Shown here piece after piece: positions 35,270 to 44,859 of a stretch of DNA of 64,000 nt. The notes beneath the pieces are model-generated. The model saw only the letters and a list, made by a program, of their open reading frames with translations. It was not told the origin of the DNA and searched no databases. The DNA is from Bromus sterilis. Taxonomy: Eukaryota; Streptophyta; Magnoliopsida; Poales; Poaceae. The stretch lies in assembly GCA_950022295.1 (NCBI GenBank), contig OX465598.1, forward strand, positions 305,176,001-305,240,000, read 5' to 3'. How positions within the stretch are numbered: position 1 is the first letter of the stretch; the number at the start of each line of letters is the position of its first letter. Made by a program: the position numbers and the translations under genes.

Positions 35270-37275
35270 TTACAAGTATATTCCAAATTAATTACTTATT
35301 TTTGAAAATAATAATGAGCAAACTATTAAGCACCCATGGCTGAAATTTGACAAAAAATTGTTTTTTATGAGAGGTGTTTGGAAAAATATTTTACATGCAA
35401 CTACTTGGTTAATTATATATAAAATGCGTTCTAATATTTTAGTAAAATGGTTTGGTTCAATTTTGCAACAAAAACTGATAGGTTCTTCACAAAAAATCCT
35501 GCGTTTGGCACTCGGAAAATGGAAAATATTTTTTTCGTGCAAAGAAAATGAAAAAACCTCCTATGGCAACATTATTTGCCATTACAAGATACACTAGTGT
35601 GCCAAATATGAGGTAATTTGAAAAAACTATTCCACGAATGTGGCTCTAACATTGACCATTTGACTAAATTTTTGTACCTTTGGAAACAAAATTGTTTATA
35701 TGATTAAATAGATACTTATGTACCTAGAAATGATTTTTGGAAAAAATCATGAGCAAACTATGAGGTAGTTGTAGTTCAAACTTGACCCCCTTCCAGCTGA
35801 ATCAGCACAAATTTGTCTTTTTCAAGAGAGGTGAATAAAAGTTTTTGACACCCAACCATTTGGTCAATCGTACATTATATATGTACTAATATTTTATAAA
35901 AATGATTTGGTCCAATTTTGCAACAAATATATGGTAGGTCCTTCACAAAAAAAACTCATTTTGGACACTTAAAAAATGGAAAATGAATTTTTCGTGCAAA
36001 GAAAATGAAAACTCCTTTTAGCAATGTTGTTTGCCATTCCAAGATGCACACTTGTGCACAATATGAGAACATTTGAACAAACTATGCCATGAACGTGGCC
36101 ATAAGATTGATCATATAACTTGAAAGCCATGAATCTTCACACATGATAGCTCATCTATGAGAACAACTTCTTTAAAATATTTGTCGTATTACAAGTTTAT
36201 TATATTTCTTGGTAACTTGGTCACATATAATGTCACAATTTTAAGATTTTCCAATTTTTTTATTTTTTTTATTTTTCGTGTCCATTTCCAAATGCGGTCA
36301 AAACGGCGAGCATGACCGTTCGTATCTAGGGGTTGAACCTTGGATTTTTTTTATGATTAAATAGATACTTATGTACATAGAAATGATTTTTGAAAAAAAT
36401 CATGAGCAAACTATGAGGTAGTTGTAGTTCAAACTTGACCCCCTTCCAGCTGAATCAGCACAAATTTGTCTTTTTCAAGAGAGGTGGATAAAAGCTTTTG
36501 ACACCCCAACCATTTGGTCAATCGTACATTATATATGTCCTAATATTTTATAAAAATGATTTGGTCCAATTTTACAAAAAATATATGGTAGGACCTTCAC
36601 AAGAAAACTTATTTTGGGCACTCGAAAAATGGAAAATGAATTTTCCGTGCAAAGAAAATGAAAACTCCGTTTAGCAACATTGTTTGCCATTCCAAGATGC
36701 ACACTTGTGCATAATATGAAAACATTTGAACAAACTATGCCATGAATGTGGCCATGAGATTGATCATATGACTTGAAAGCCATGAATCTTCATATGTGAT
36801 AGCTCATCTATGAGAACGCTTTTTTTAATATTTGCCGTATTACAAGTTTATTATATTTTCTGGTAACTTAGTCACATATAATGACACAATGTGAAGGTTT
36901 TCCATTTTTGTTGTTTTTTTTTTAAATTTTCATGCCCATTTCAAAATGTGGTCAAAATAGCTGGCATGACCGTTCGTATCTAGGGATTCAATCTTGGAAA
37001 AGTTTTGTTGTTTCTATTATTAAATAGATACTTATGTACCTAAAAATGATTTTTGAAAAAAATCATGAGCAAACTATGAGGCGGCTATAGTTTAAACTTG
37101 ACCCACTTTCAGCTGAATTTGTTCAAATTTGTCTTTTTCACGAGGGGTTGATAAAAGCTTTTGACACCCAATTATTTGATAAGTTATACATTAAATATGG
37201 TATAATATGATTTAAAAATATAGTGGTACAATTTTACAACAAATATTTGATATATTCTTCACAAAATTACCTTAT
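35270..37275. repeat. Tandem repeat of ~655 bases in CACTA F
   Basis: The phrase ATAGATACTTATGTAC recurs at 35708, 36361 and 37024 (periods 653 and 663). Long matching text follows, including ATGAGCAAACTATGAGG, CTTTTTCA-GAGG and CGTGCAAAGAAAATG. A shorter, more diverged copy precedes these from ~35300 and the last copy is cut at ~37275. There is no coding sense in any frame. Confidence 0.85.
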
Positions 37276-37648
37276 TTTTGTCATTTAAATTATTCAAATA
37301 TGTACTGCGTTCTGATTGGTCTAGAGACATGTCACACGGATTGACATTAAACACCATTGGATATTACCGGATCCAACGGCAGACCTCACCCCTCACCTTC
37401 TCAGATCCCCACCCGCAGCCCAACTACCCAAACCCTAACTCAGATCCCATCGACCCCCTCCTTCCGTCGCACTCCTCCTCCCTCGTCCCCATCTCCTCGC
37501 CGCCGCCACCTCCTCCCCGTCCCCGGCCTCCTTCCGCGATGCGTCCCGCAGCGGCGCCCACCGCGTTGCCTGTCGGCCGCCCTCGCGGGTGTCTGCGGCC
37601 TCGTCGTCCCTGGAGGCCGCGGCGCCCCTCAAGGTCGAGCTATCGAGG

Positions 37649-37920
37649 ATGGGTCGCGAGAGCACACAGAGGTTGTCGGGCAGCCGGCACTTACGGGAGC
37701 GGCTGGTGCTGGCGACGCTGACCTCCACCCCCATCGTCATCAAGGACGCCCGCGCCGGCGTTCCTTCCTCCGCCTCCTCGATAAGGTCTCTGAACAGCAC
37801 GTCATCGTCCTCAACGACTCAGGCAAGGATGTGCCCGCCCTCCTCTCCCGCATCCGAGTTCGATTTGGTTGGCGACTGATTGATTTTTGTGGGTTCGTTC
37901 GTGGCTCGCAGGGACAAAAG
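37649..37920 (+). pseudogene. RCL1-like: RCL1-like (RNA 3'-phosphate cyclase-like) gene fragment, 5' part
   Basis: From the ATG at 37649 the frame reads SGSRHLRERLVLATLTSTP and KDARAG, matching the N-terminus of RCL1. After a deletion and frame change it continues SFLRLLDKVSEQHVIVLNDSG to 37822. A short intron follows (37823-37911, donor GCAAGG, acceptor CTCGCAG), then GGACAAAAG, continuing the family's SGTK. RCL1 acts in the nucleolus in 18S rRNA maturation. This copy is only an N-terminal fragment with a frameshift and is interrupted at 37921 by unrelated kinase-gene DNA. The GC-rich stretch 37370-37648 looks like its 5' untranslated region. The retained intron shows capture at the DNA level by the CACTA element. 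Confidence 0.75.
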
Positions 37921-38440
37921 TCGGGTGTGTAATGTGCAGGCCAACCTGGTTGGGGATGGAGGCGGCGGCAATCTCATAAGCGGCTCCTCCTCCTTCTGCT
38001 CCATCAACGACCAGTGGACAGGCGCCGTGACGAGCTCCACTAACTATGGAGGCTCCGCCTGCTCCGGCATCGGCTGCTGCGAGATGCCCATACCCATCGG
38101 CCATCCCTCCTACCGCGTGGAGATCAAGTCGCTGGATTCCAGCAACGAGTACACCAACAGGCTGCGAGTACCCAAGGCGACCCACGCATAAGAAATGGCT
38201 GCATCAAATCTTCTCTAGGTGAGCATCAATTCTCAGAGATTGAGTCGGTTCATGTTCTCTGTTTTGTATCTCAGAGATTCTTCCTTAACAACCAAGACGC
38301 ATTGTTTGTGCGCATTCTTCAGGTTTAAGTGTAGGCATAGGAGTTGGCAGTGGAGCAGGCCTTCTACTCGTGGTACGTTGTGCTATTCTGGTGGCCAGAA
38401 TGATGAAGCAACGGAGGGCAAAAATGCTCAAGAATAAATT
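37921..38440 (+). pseudogene. Wall-associated-kinase-like (WAK) gene fragment inserted in the RCL1 fragment
   Basis: Reading from 37926, the frame gives CNVQANLVGDGGGG, a Cys/Ser-rich stretch, then GIGCCEMPIPIGHPSYRVE and SLDSSNEYT, the extracellular galacturonan-binding-type domain of plant WAK receptors. It stops at TAA 38189-38191. After an intron-like stretch (GTGAGC near 38219 to TTCAG at 38323) the sequence GVGSGAGLLLVV then RRAKMLKNKF is the transmembrane helix and juxtamembrane basic region of the same receptor type (~38335-38440). The kinase domain is absent. The fragment has no usable full ORF and is embedded in a transposon. Confidence 0.7.
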
Positions 38441-38590
38441 CGCCAGGCAAGCCCGGGGTGATCGTCGGCGGGACGGGCCTGGAGCACGACTGCGGGGTCC
38501 ACCGCAAGATCGGCTACTTCATCGAGCCGCTCATTCTGCTCAGCATATTCGACGGGACACCCCTGTTGATTCGTCTCAGAGGTGACGAGC
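38441..38590 (+). pseudogene. RCL1-like: RCL1-like gene fragment, continuation after the WAK insert
   Basis: From 38449 the frame reads KPGVIVGGTGLEHDCGVHRK then IGYFIEPLILL and PLLIRLRG, which follows directly in RCL1 after the part ending at 37920 with only a few residues lost between. AGAG followed by GTGACG at ~38582 may be the next splice donor. The exon is thus split by the WAK segment. The rest to 39248 shows no further coding similarity. It has a short (TG)n run at ~38757-38771 and otherwise ordinary AT-rich DNA. Confidence 0.75.
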
Positions 38591-41343
38591 GTTTCCTTAT
38601 CTTGTTTCTGCTCAAGCCTTTAGGTGTGTAGAATAATTTCAGGCGAATGTTGTACTGTTAGGTTGTTTTCGAATTATTACTTGTAGAGTCTGCTTCATTC
38701 TTCAGAATTGTGGATTGTTTCAATTGGTGTGTTGCTGAACTAGAGCTTAATATTCATGTGTGTGTGTGTGTCGAGTAAAGTTATGGTTTGTGCTGCTCCT
38801 TTGTAACGTGATGAAACAAGCACCTGTAGTGTCTGAGTGAGTGAGTGTTTGTCTGTTCCAACTTACACTTTCACATCCATGTTAAATAACAAAGCAATTT
38901 TTTTAGTCTCCTCTTTTTTATTGTGGGGTTTTTATAATCTTGTTTGGTAATTCTGGTGGTTCACGTGTAGTCAGTAACCAGTGTACTGCTTAACTCAAAA
39001 TTTCTTTTACAAAGAATAAAAAATATGAGCATTTCTCCAGCCAATGTCTGAAGTAGTTGCTGCTATGTAGTCATCGGTTGCACCTATGAATTTCATCAGA
39101 AGTCAGATATAGCTTGGACTATGCTTCTGAACAGAATGAAACATTTCTCTTTCGTTTATCTGTCTTCAATTCTTTGGATCGAACGACTCTCTTGAACAAA
39201 TGTACGTTAGTGTGGTGATGGTTAAACAACTACAGTAGATAGAGCGGATGTCAGAACCCTCTGTTAGGTAATGTGCTAGGATCAAAGTAACCTTGCATGA
39301 TGTCAAAATTTTCAAAAGGAATCTTTGAAATCAACTTCAAAATCAAAATGGGAGAAGAAAACCCCCCCAGATGAATTAATTCAAAAGGCCAGATAAAAAT
39401 CTTCTCCAAAAATTCATGTTAGATTTTTGAAAAGTCTTATAAATGAGTGTGATCACATATCAAGTGATGTGGGACCCACCCCATGCTCATAGATTTTTCA
39501 AATATTCAAATAGTACCTTGGAATTAAAGAAATACCCCTATTTGATTTAAAATTAAAATCATTTGAATTTTAAAAATGTTGAAACTTTATGAGTGGATTT
39601 TCTATATTATTATGAAGCCACATAAAAATTTTCAGCATTTAATAAAATGCCTAGCTATTTATTTTAGCTCAGCAAAACAAATGTCAGAAAATAAAAACAG
39701 AAAAGAAAGAAGAAACGCTTACTGGCGCACAAGCGAGAGCGGCCCACCCAGCCCAGCGGGCCCACAGGGGCAGCGGGGTCTTCTTCCCAGTCCCGCGCCT
39801 CCAAGCTGCTCGGTGGAATGCCATCGAGCCAGCCGGGGACGACACGTCGTCGTCGAAGACCTTCCAGGCCGCCCCGTGCCCTCTTCTCGCGTCCTGGAGA
39901 CGTCTCGCAGCCGCCCCAGTTCATTCCCCCGCTCCTCGTTGTCTTCCCCTTCCTCTCTCGCCCGATTCGTCGCCGCCCGAGAAGGACGCCGGAGCACCGT
40001 TGAGCCCCCGCGTAGCCATTGACGCCGAGAAGCCCCAAGACCGTGTCCAAGTTCTTCCTCGTCGTCGTCTTCATCGACCTCCAGAAGGAATCGAGCCCGG
40101 AGCCCGCGTAGACGCCGGAATCGCCATCACAACCTCGCTGGACCCGCAAGCTCACCACCGTCGATTCGTCGTCGTCGTGCCCTTGCAGCCTCCATCGACT
40201 GCATCGTTGCACTCCCCGCATCCCCGTGAGCATTTCCCCTCAAGCCACGACCCCGCCCGCCTCCTCTAGCTCTTTCCACCATGAGAGCCGTGGCTCCTCG
40301 CCGCCGGTGTGCTCGCCAGCGAACGCCCGTGAAGCAAACGAGCTTGAGAACCTGTCCATCGTCTTCGCCGAGCTCTTCTGGTTCGATCCCGACCGGCCCA
40401 GCGCCTTGACGAGCCCCCTAGCTCGATCCCGTTCCAAGCCGTGCCTCGGACCGCCGCCGTTCAAGTCGTCGTCGTCGCCTGAAGCCTCCCCGTTGAAGCC
40501 CGAGTAGCGCAGACGACGCAGCTCATTCCGAATCATCCTCATGTGCCCTTGGCGCATCAAATGGTGGCCGGGAGCACTGGATCCGTGCAGCGCCGCCGCG
40601 GCTCCAGTCGCCGGCGTTTAGCCGCCGGCGTGTCAGCCAAAACCTCCCACGTTAATCACCCAACTAATGACCCCTGGGTCACTGACCAGTGGGCCCAGTG
40701 GCTTAATTAAGCCACTGGATTAATTAACCCCACGGTTTAATAAATCCAGCCACTGACAGGTGGGACCCCCTTGTCAGCCCCCCCCCTGACGTCATTCTGG
40801 CACATTAAATCATTTAAATGAATTTCCAGAGATTTTTTGAATTAAAGAAATTCCAGAAATTCCAGAAAATACCCCAAACTTTGGAAATTCATAGAAAATT
40901 CATATTAACTCCAAATTAGACAAATAATATATGAAAAATGATCAGGAGAAAATTATCTTTCCAAATATGGAACTTTCAACTATGTTTGAGTTGAATTTAA
41001 ATTGGGACCAGTAGCATATGTCATTTGGTTTATTTGAATTTAATTCAAATTCAAAATCAACTGATCTTGCAACTTGGACAATGGATTTATGTTATATTTC
41101 AACCACACATCAGAGGCTTATCTTATACATTTGAAGATGTTTCAAAATGATCAAACAATGTCACATGCAACTTGGTTAATTTGAATTCAATTGTGGAGTT
41201 TGAATTTGCAATTCAATTTGCAATATACTCCATTTAAATGGAATTGCTTCACACATCAAGGCATGTACATCAAGATTCAAACTTCCATCATGTGTTTGTG
41301 CATCGTATTTACTTTGCTACTTTTCTTGTTGTTTGTCGAGTAG

Positions 41344-41409
41344 AGGTGGAACCGGAGCAGGAGGCTGCCCCCTTCGTTGAAGACCCAGAACCCGAACCTC
41401 GTCAGCAAG
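41344..41409 (+). other. Candidate LTR micro-exon (A2 5' LTR)
   Basis: 66 bases between the acceptor GAGTAG and the position of the GC donor (here mutated to GA). In the phase-1 frame it encodes VEPEQEAAPFVEDPEPEPRQ. The 3' LTR copy at 51421-51486 retains GCAAGC. Splicing and translation are inferred. Confidence 0.45.
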
Positions 41410-42555
41410 GAAAGCAAACCCCCATTGATCATGTCGATAAAATCCCACTTCCCTCTCATGTATCCCTTATGCATTGTTTAGGATGATCACCATGATTCGT
41501 TTCTACCGCATAGATGAACCCATTCCTTTGCATGACCTATCATTTTGTCACAGTAGTAAGCAAACCACAATCCTAGCAAATGTAGGAGTTGATTGATATC
41601 ATGTGGCCCCTGCAATGTTACTGCTTATTGCATGCTTAGTATGATACCATGTTGTTACTGTGATGTGAGTCGGGATGGGAATGATCATGTTAATGTTGGT
41701 AGAAAAGTGTTGGTGAATCGACCCTAATACAAGGTGAACGATGAGAGGCTGTGTAGGAGTACACGGTGGGTTGTCTCGTTGAACACCGCCCTAGTACGAG
41801 TTCTTGTGTGGTGATCCAAGATGAAGAGTACAACCACACATTGGGCTCACTGACCCCTCTCAACTTACTAACTCATCCCTTTCGATGTCCAGATGTCGCA
41901 ATAGTTCGGAGTTCTGGTAGGTCTGTGGCCTGGTTGCTAAGTGAGAGAACGGCTCATCCGAGACCGGCTTATGCACCACGCACACATCACTTGGTTTCAC
42001 TTCGGTAAACCGGCCGGGTTCACGATTGTGGTAACCAACCCAAGTAGGCGGCTTTCTCGGACTAGATCAGCTATGAGGTAACAGTTGTGGTGAGCATCCT
42101 CGCTGGCACCCCTTGAATGGTGTCGAGATCAAAAGCGGTAAATGATGATCACGTGTGTGTAGCGGTACACCCCTGCTGGGTTAACAAAACTATTCGAATA
42201 GCCGAGTCCGCGGTTATGGACTGCTTGGAAAGCTTAACTTGATTATTAGATAACTTTTACTCGATACTTCTAAAACACACCAAGATAAGTGTGAGTGGTA
42301 TGGCGTGCTTTCTCGGGGGAAAGTCGAGGAAGGCACCATAGTGGTGTAATTGGTTGGAGAAAGTAGTGGACTCGTGTACGCTTCTTACCTCAAAATCTGG
42401 TATTCGTAGTTCAGGATTAGCCAAGTCAAAGCTGGCACTTCTGCAAATGAACCCCACCTCCCTTTACCTTGATACATGTGCATGAGTAGTATAGCTCCTA
42501 TGTAAGTCTTGCTGAGTACGACTTTGTACTCACGTTTTCTTAATATATGTTTTAG

Positions 42556-42605
42556 ATGATGCCACTGACCCCGAAGGTGGCTTCTTCATCGAGCTGGACG
42601 ACTGA
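42556..42605 (+). other. Candidate terminal exon of LTR mini-gene (A2 5' LTR)
   Basis: Follows the acceptor TATGTTTTAG (ends 42555). Joined to the micro-exon the frame stays open as DATDPEGGFFIELDD and stops at TGA 42603-42605. A polyadenylation-type AATAAA lies 180 bases downstream. The 3' LTR copy starts at 52633. Confidence 0.45.
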
Positions 42606-43336
42606 AGACCAACTAGTCTAGTCCCAGTCAGACGACTGGTTCCCTCGTGGAGGGCTTGTGTTTAAATAAGGCTTCTTAAGCCATTTGTTAAACTTCTCTG
42701 TACTCAGACATAATTTGCTTCCGTTTGTGTTGTAATGTTGGATCACATGTTTGTGATCTCTGTTTGCACTCTATAAGAGTTATCAATAAAATTGTACACT
42801 TTGTAGAGAATTGCAATGGTACCTGCTGTTCATACAAGGCATGTATGCTGCGTGTATGTTTATAACATGCATGTATTTGTATGGGTTTTCGAGACCTTAG
42901 TTGTGTTCTGGCTGGCGGTCTTTCATACACCAAGTGGCCCTTAGATGTGCGCAGCTTGGGGCATCGCGATGCGATTGTTCGAGACTCCGTCTCGTGCACA
43001 CTTTGTGGTATGATCGAGCCCGCCCTAGACCCCGACTAAGTGATCGGGCTGGAGTAAGTCTATGTAAGAGTTTTGAGATAGTCGATAGTATGGTTGAGGC
43101 AACTTGTCTTTGAATATGGGAGTTCACCACCCATATCATTAGACTTGTGTGCGGACGATGAGGACCCATCTCAGTTGATCATCCGGCCTGGATGGGATGC
43201 CCCTCACGTACGATGCTTCCCGAGAACGTTCTGTGCTTGGCCTTGTCTTCTTAGACAAGTGGGTACGGTTCTCGGCTCTCCATAGGACTATGCCTTAGCT
43301 GTACTTGCATACGCTAACCCCGGGTCCCGACAGACT

Positions 43337-43348
43337 TGGTATCAGAGC
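43337..43348 (+). promoter_or_regulatory. Primer binding site of A2 (initiator Met tRNA type)
   Basis: TGGTATCAGAGC starts four bases after the 5' LTR end. The leader to 43750 has no gene but holds a donor-like AACGTAAGG at ~43435-43443. Confidence 0.9.
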
Positions 43349-43750
43349 AGGACTGACTGTAGGATTAGTAGCCTTGGCCGAAGTTGAGTCTAGCTTGCTA
43401 TAGTTATATAGTTACTCTGGGTATATATGGGAATAACGTAAGGCTTCTTTTTTCTCCTTACCCCCTTCGTTCTGAGTTCTGAGTCACCCTCATCTTATTC
43501 TACGGGAAGATAGGACTAGGCTCTCCTCTGTCTGATTAGAACATCTCGTTGTTTTCTTCCTTGTAGCCGTAGGAAAGTTGTGATCGGTTTGTTAGAGTAG
43601 TTATGCTCCCTGTTTTATTACATCGTATGTAAGTGTTGTTTCCATGTTGGAAGAAATTGTCATTTCTTACAATTATAGCCGTTATGCTGTCCGAGTCATT
43701 CCAGGTTTATCTCATAATCTGATGCATTTGCAAACTCCTTTCTGTTTCAG

Positions 43751-44335
43751 ATGGCAGATCTTCCCCCTCGGCAGATTGTTAGTTTGACCAGGTGCCTCGG
43801 TGTGCGTGGCCATCCCGCCACGTTGATCGAGATGATGTCCTATGTGGGATATCGATGGTACCCTGAGTACACCATTGAGGAGCAGTTCCACGACTTCAAC
43901 CAGACCCAGTTCCACTGCATTGTCCGGATCTATCCGCACCACGTTGGAGTCACCCAGCCTATCCACTTTGGACATGGCATTGGCGTTACCGAGAACATGG
44001 CTGTGCAGGATGCTGCATACTCATGTATGACACTGCTGAGAGAGGAGCACACTATCCTGAGAGAGACTTCTTTCCGCTATATCCCTGCTGCACTTCCAGG
44101 AGAAGAGGGATATTACACCGGACTCTACTCAGATCACTCTGCAGAGGATCCCGCACTTCAGATGACTGCTAGGTTTGCTAGTGACAGAGATCGTGATGCA
44201 CGCGCTCTCCGTTTCCAGCTCCACGCCACCCGTGTTCGTCTGTATCGAGCACTGACACTTTTGGCACCCTTTGTGAGCGTTGGATCAGTTGAGCATGATG
44301 CGATCTACCCAGTGAGGACTCAGATGCCTTCTTGA
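43751..44335 (+). CDS. Accessory ORF upstream of gag, dsRNA-binding-like N-terminal half
   Basis: 194 residues, starting MADLPPRQIV immediately after a splice-acceptor-like TTTCTGTTTCAG. Residues ~22-100 follow the pattern of a double-stranded-RNA-binding domain. There is a helix (ATLIEMMSYVGY), aromatic strands (QFHCIVRIYP at 53-62), then GHGIGVTENMAVQDAAYSCM (74-93), which aligns with the GxGxSKKxAKxxAA signature. However, the RNA-contacting lysines are missing. Residues ~140-175 are charged and probably helical (RALRFQLHATRVRLYRAL). The frame stops at TGA 44333-44335. The same frame then stays open to TGA 44528-44530, encoding a Pro/Gly/Tyr-rich tail ending in an acidic stretch, so the stop probably truncates a ~259-residue protein. 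It is separate from gag and its function is unknown. Confidence 0.7.
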   Translation: MADLPPRQIVSLTRCLGVRGHPATLIEMMSYVGYRWYPEYTIEEQFHDFNQTQFHCIVRIYPHHVGVTQPIHFGHGIGVTENMAVQDAAYSCMTLLREEHTILRETSFRYIPAALPGEEGYYTGLYSDHSAEDPALQMTARFASDRDRDARALRFQLHATRVRLYRALTLLAPFVSVGSVEHDAIYPVRTQMPS

Positions 44336-44530
44336 GTTGCTTGGCCCGAGATTGGAGGCATTTTTCCACCCCGTGGACCTTTGCTTCCACCCTACGCTGG
44401 ACCTAGGCCCCATCCTTGCCCAAATGGATATCAGGGTCCACAAGCCTCCGTGTTTTCCGATGGTCACCTCCAGCTACCGGGATACGCGGGTAACTTTTAT
44501 GAGGACTACTATGGAGATGGAGATGAGTGA

Positions 44531-44859
44531 GACCGCCTGTGGTCTTACTTAGTGATGATGTAGTAGTATCTTAGTATATTGTATGCAAGGTGTCTAAGTT
44601 CCAGAGGCTTAGATAAATAATGTATAGGAAGTCAGAGTGCCTCTGAAGGATGTACCATCTTCATCACGTTTGTATTAGCTTGGTTCTTGTACTAAAACGA
44701 TGTATGGTTTGTATGACAACTTGTGAATATATGGCTTGTATGCTTTATCACCATGTTGTCAAGATGATTACTTCCTTTGCTCTGTAATCCTTCCAGTACT
44801 TTAATACCTTGATTAGACTCTTCAAATCAACTCTGTTTGACTTTGGTTTTCCCTTCAGG
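44531..44859 (+). other. Spacer between accessory ORF and gag of A2
   Basis: About 330 bases, AT-rich, without a gene. It ends in the pyrimidine-rich acceptor-like TTTTCCCTTCAG just before the gag ATG. Confidence 0.6.

Larger units (their letters stand above)
39249..43332 (+). repeat. 5' LTR of A2 (4084 bases)
   Basis: Matches 49325-53409 with only scattered differences. Layout: an AT-rich start, a GC-rich block (39720-40660), an AT-rich stretch, a micro-exon (41344-41409), a terminal-exon candidate (42556-42605), AATAAA at 42785-42790, then about 540 bases to the LTR end. In this copy the micro-exon donor reads GAAAGC instead of GCAAGC. Confidence 0.95.

Noticed and set aside
37357..37932. 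191-codon ORF as an intact gene
   Set aside because: It mixes untranslated DNA, part of the RCL1 exon in the shifted frame, and intron sequence.
39576..40560. Paired ORFs in the A2 LTR GC-rich block as a host gene
   Set aside because: The same ORFs recur in the 3' LTR (49653-50638), and frames differ between copies by small changes. Some may be part of a first exon, but none can be supported on its own.
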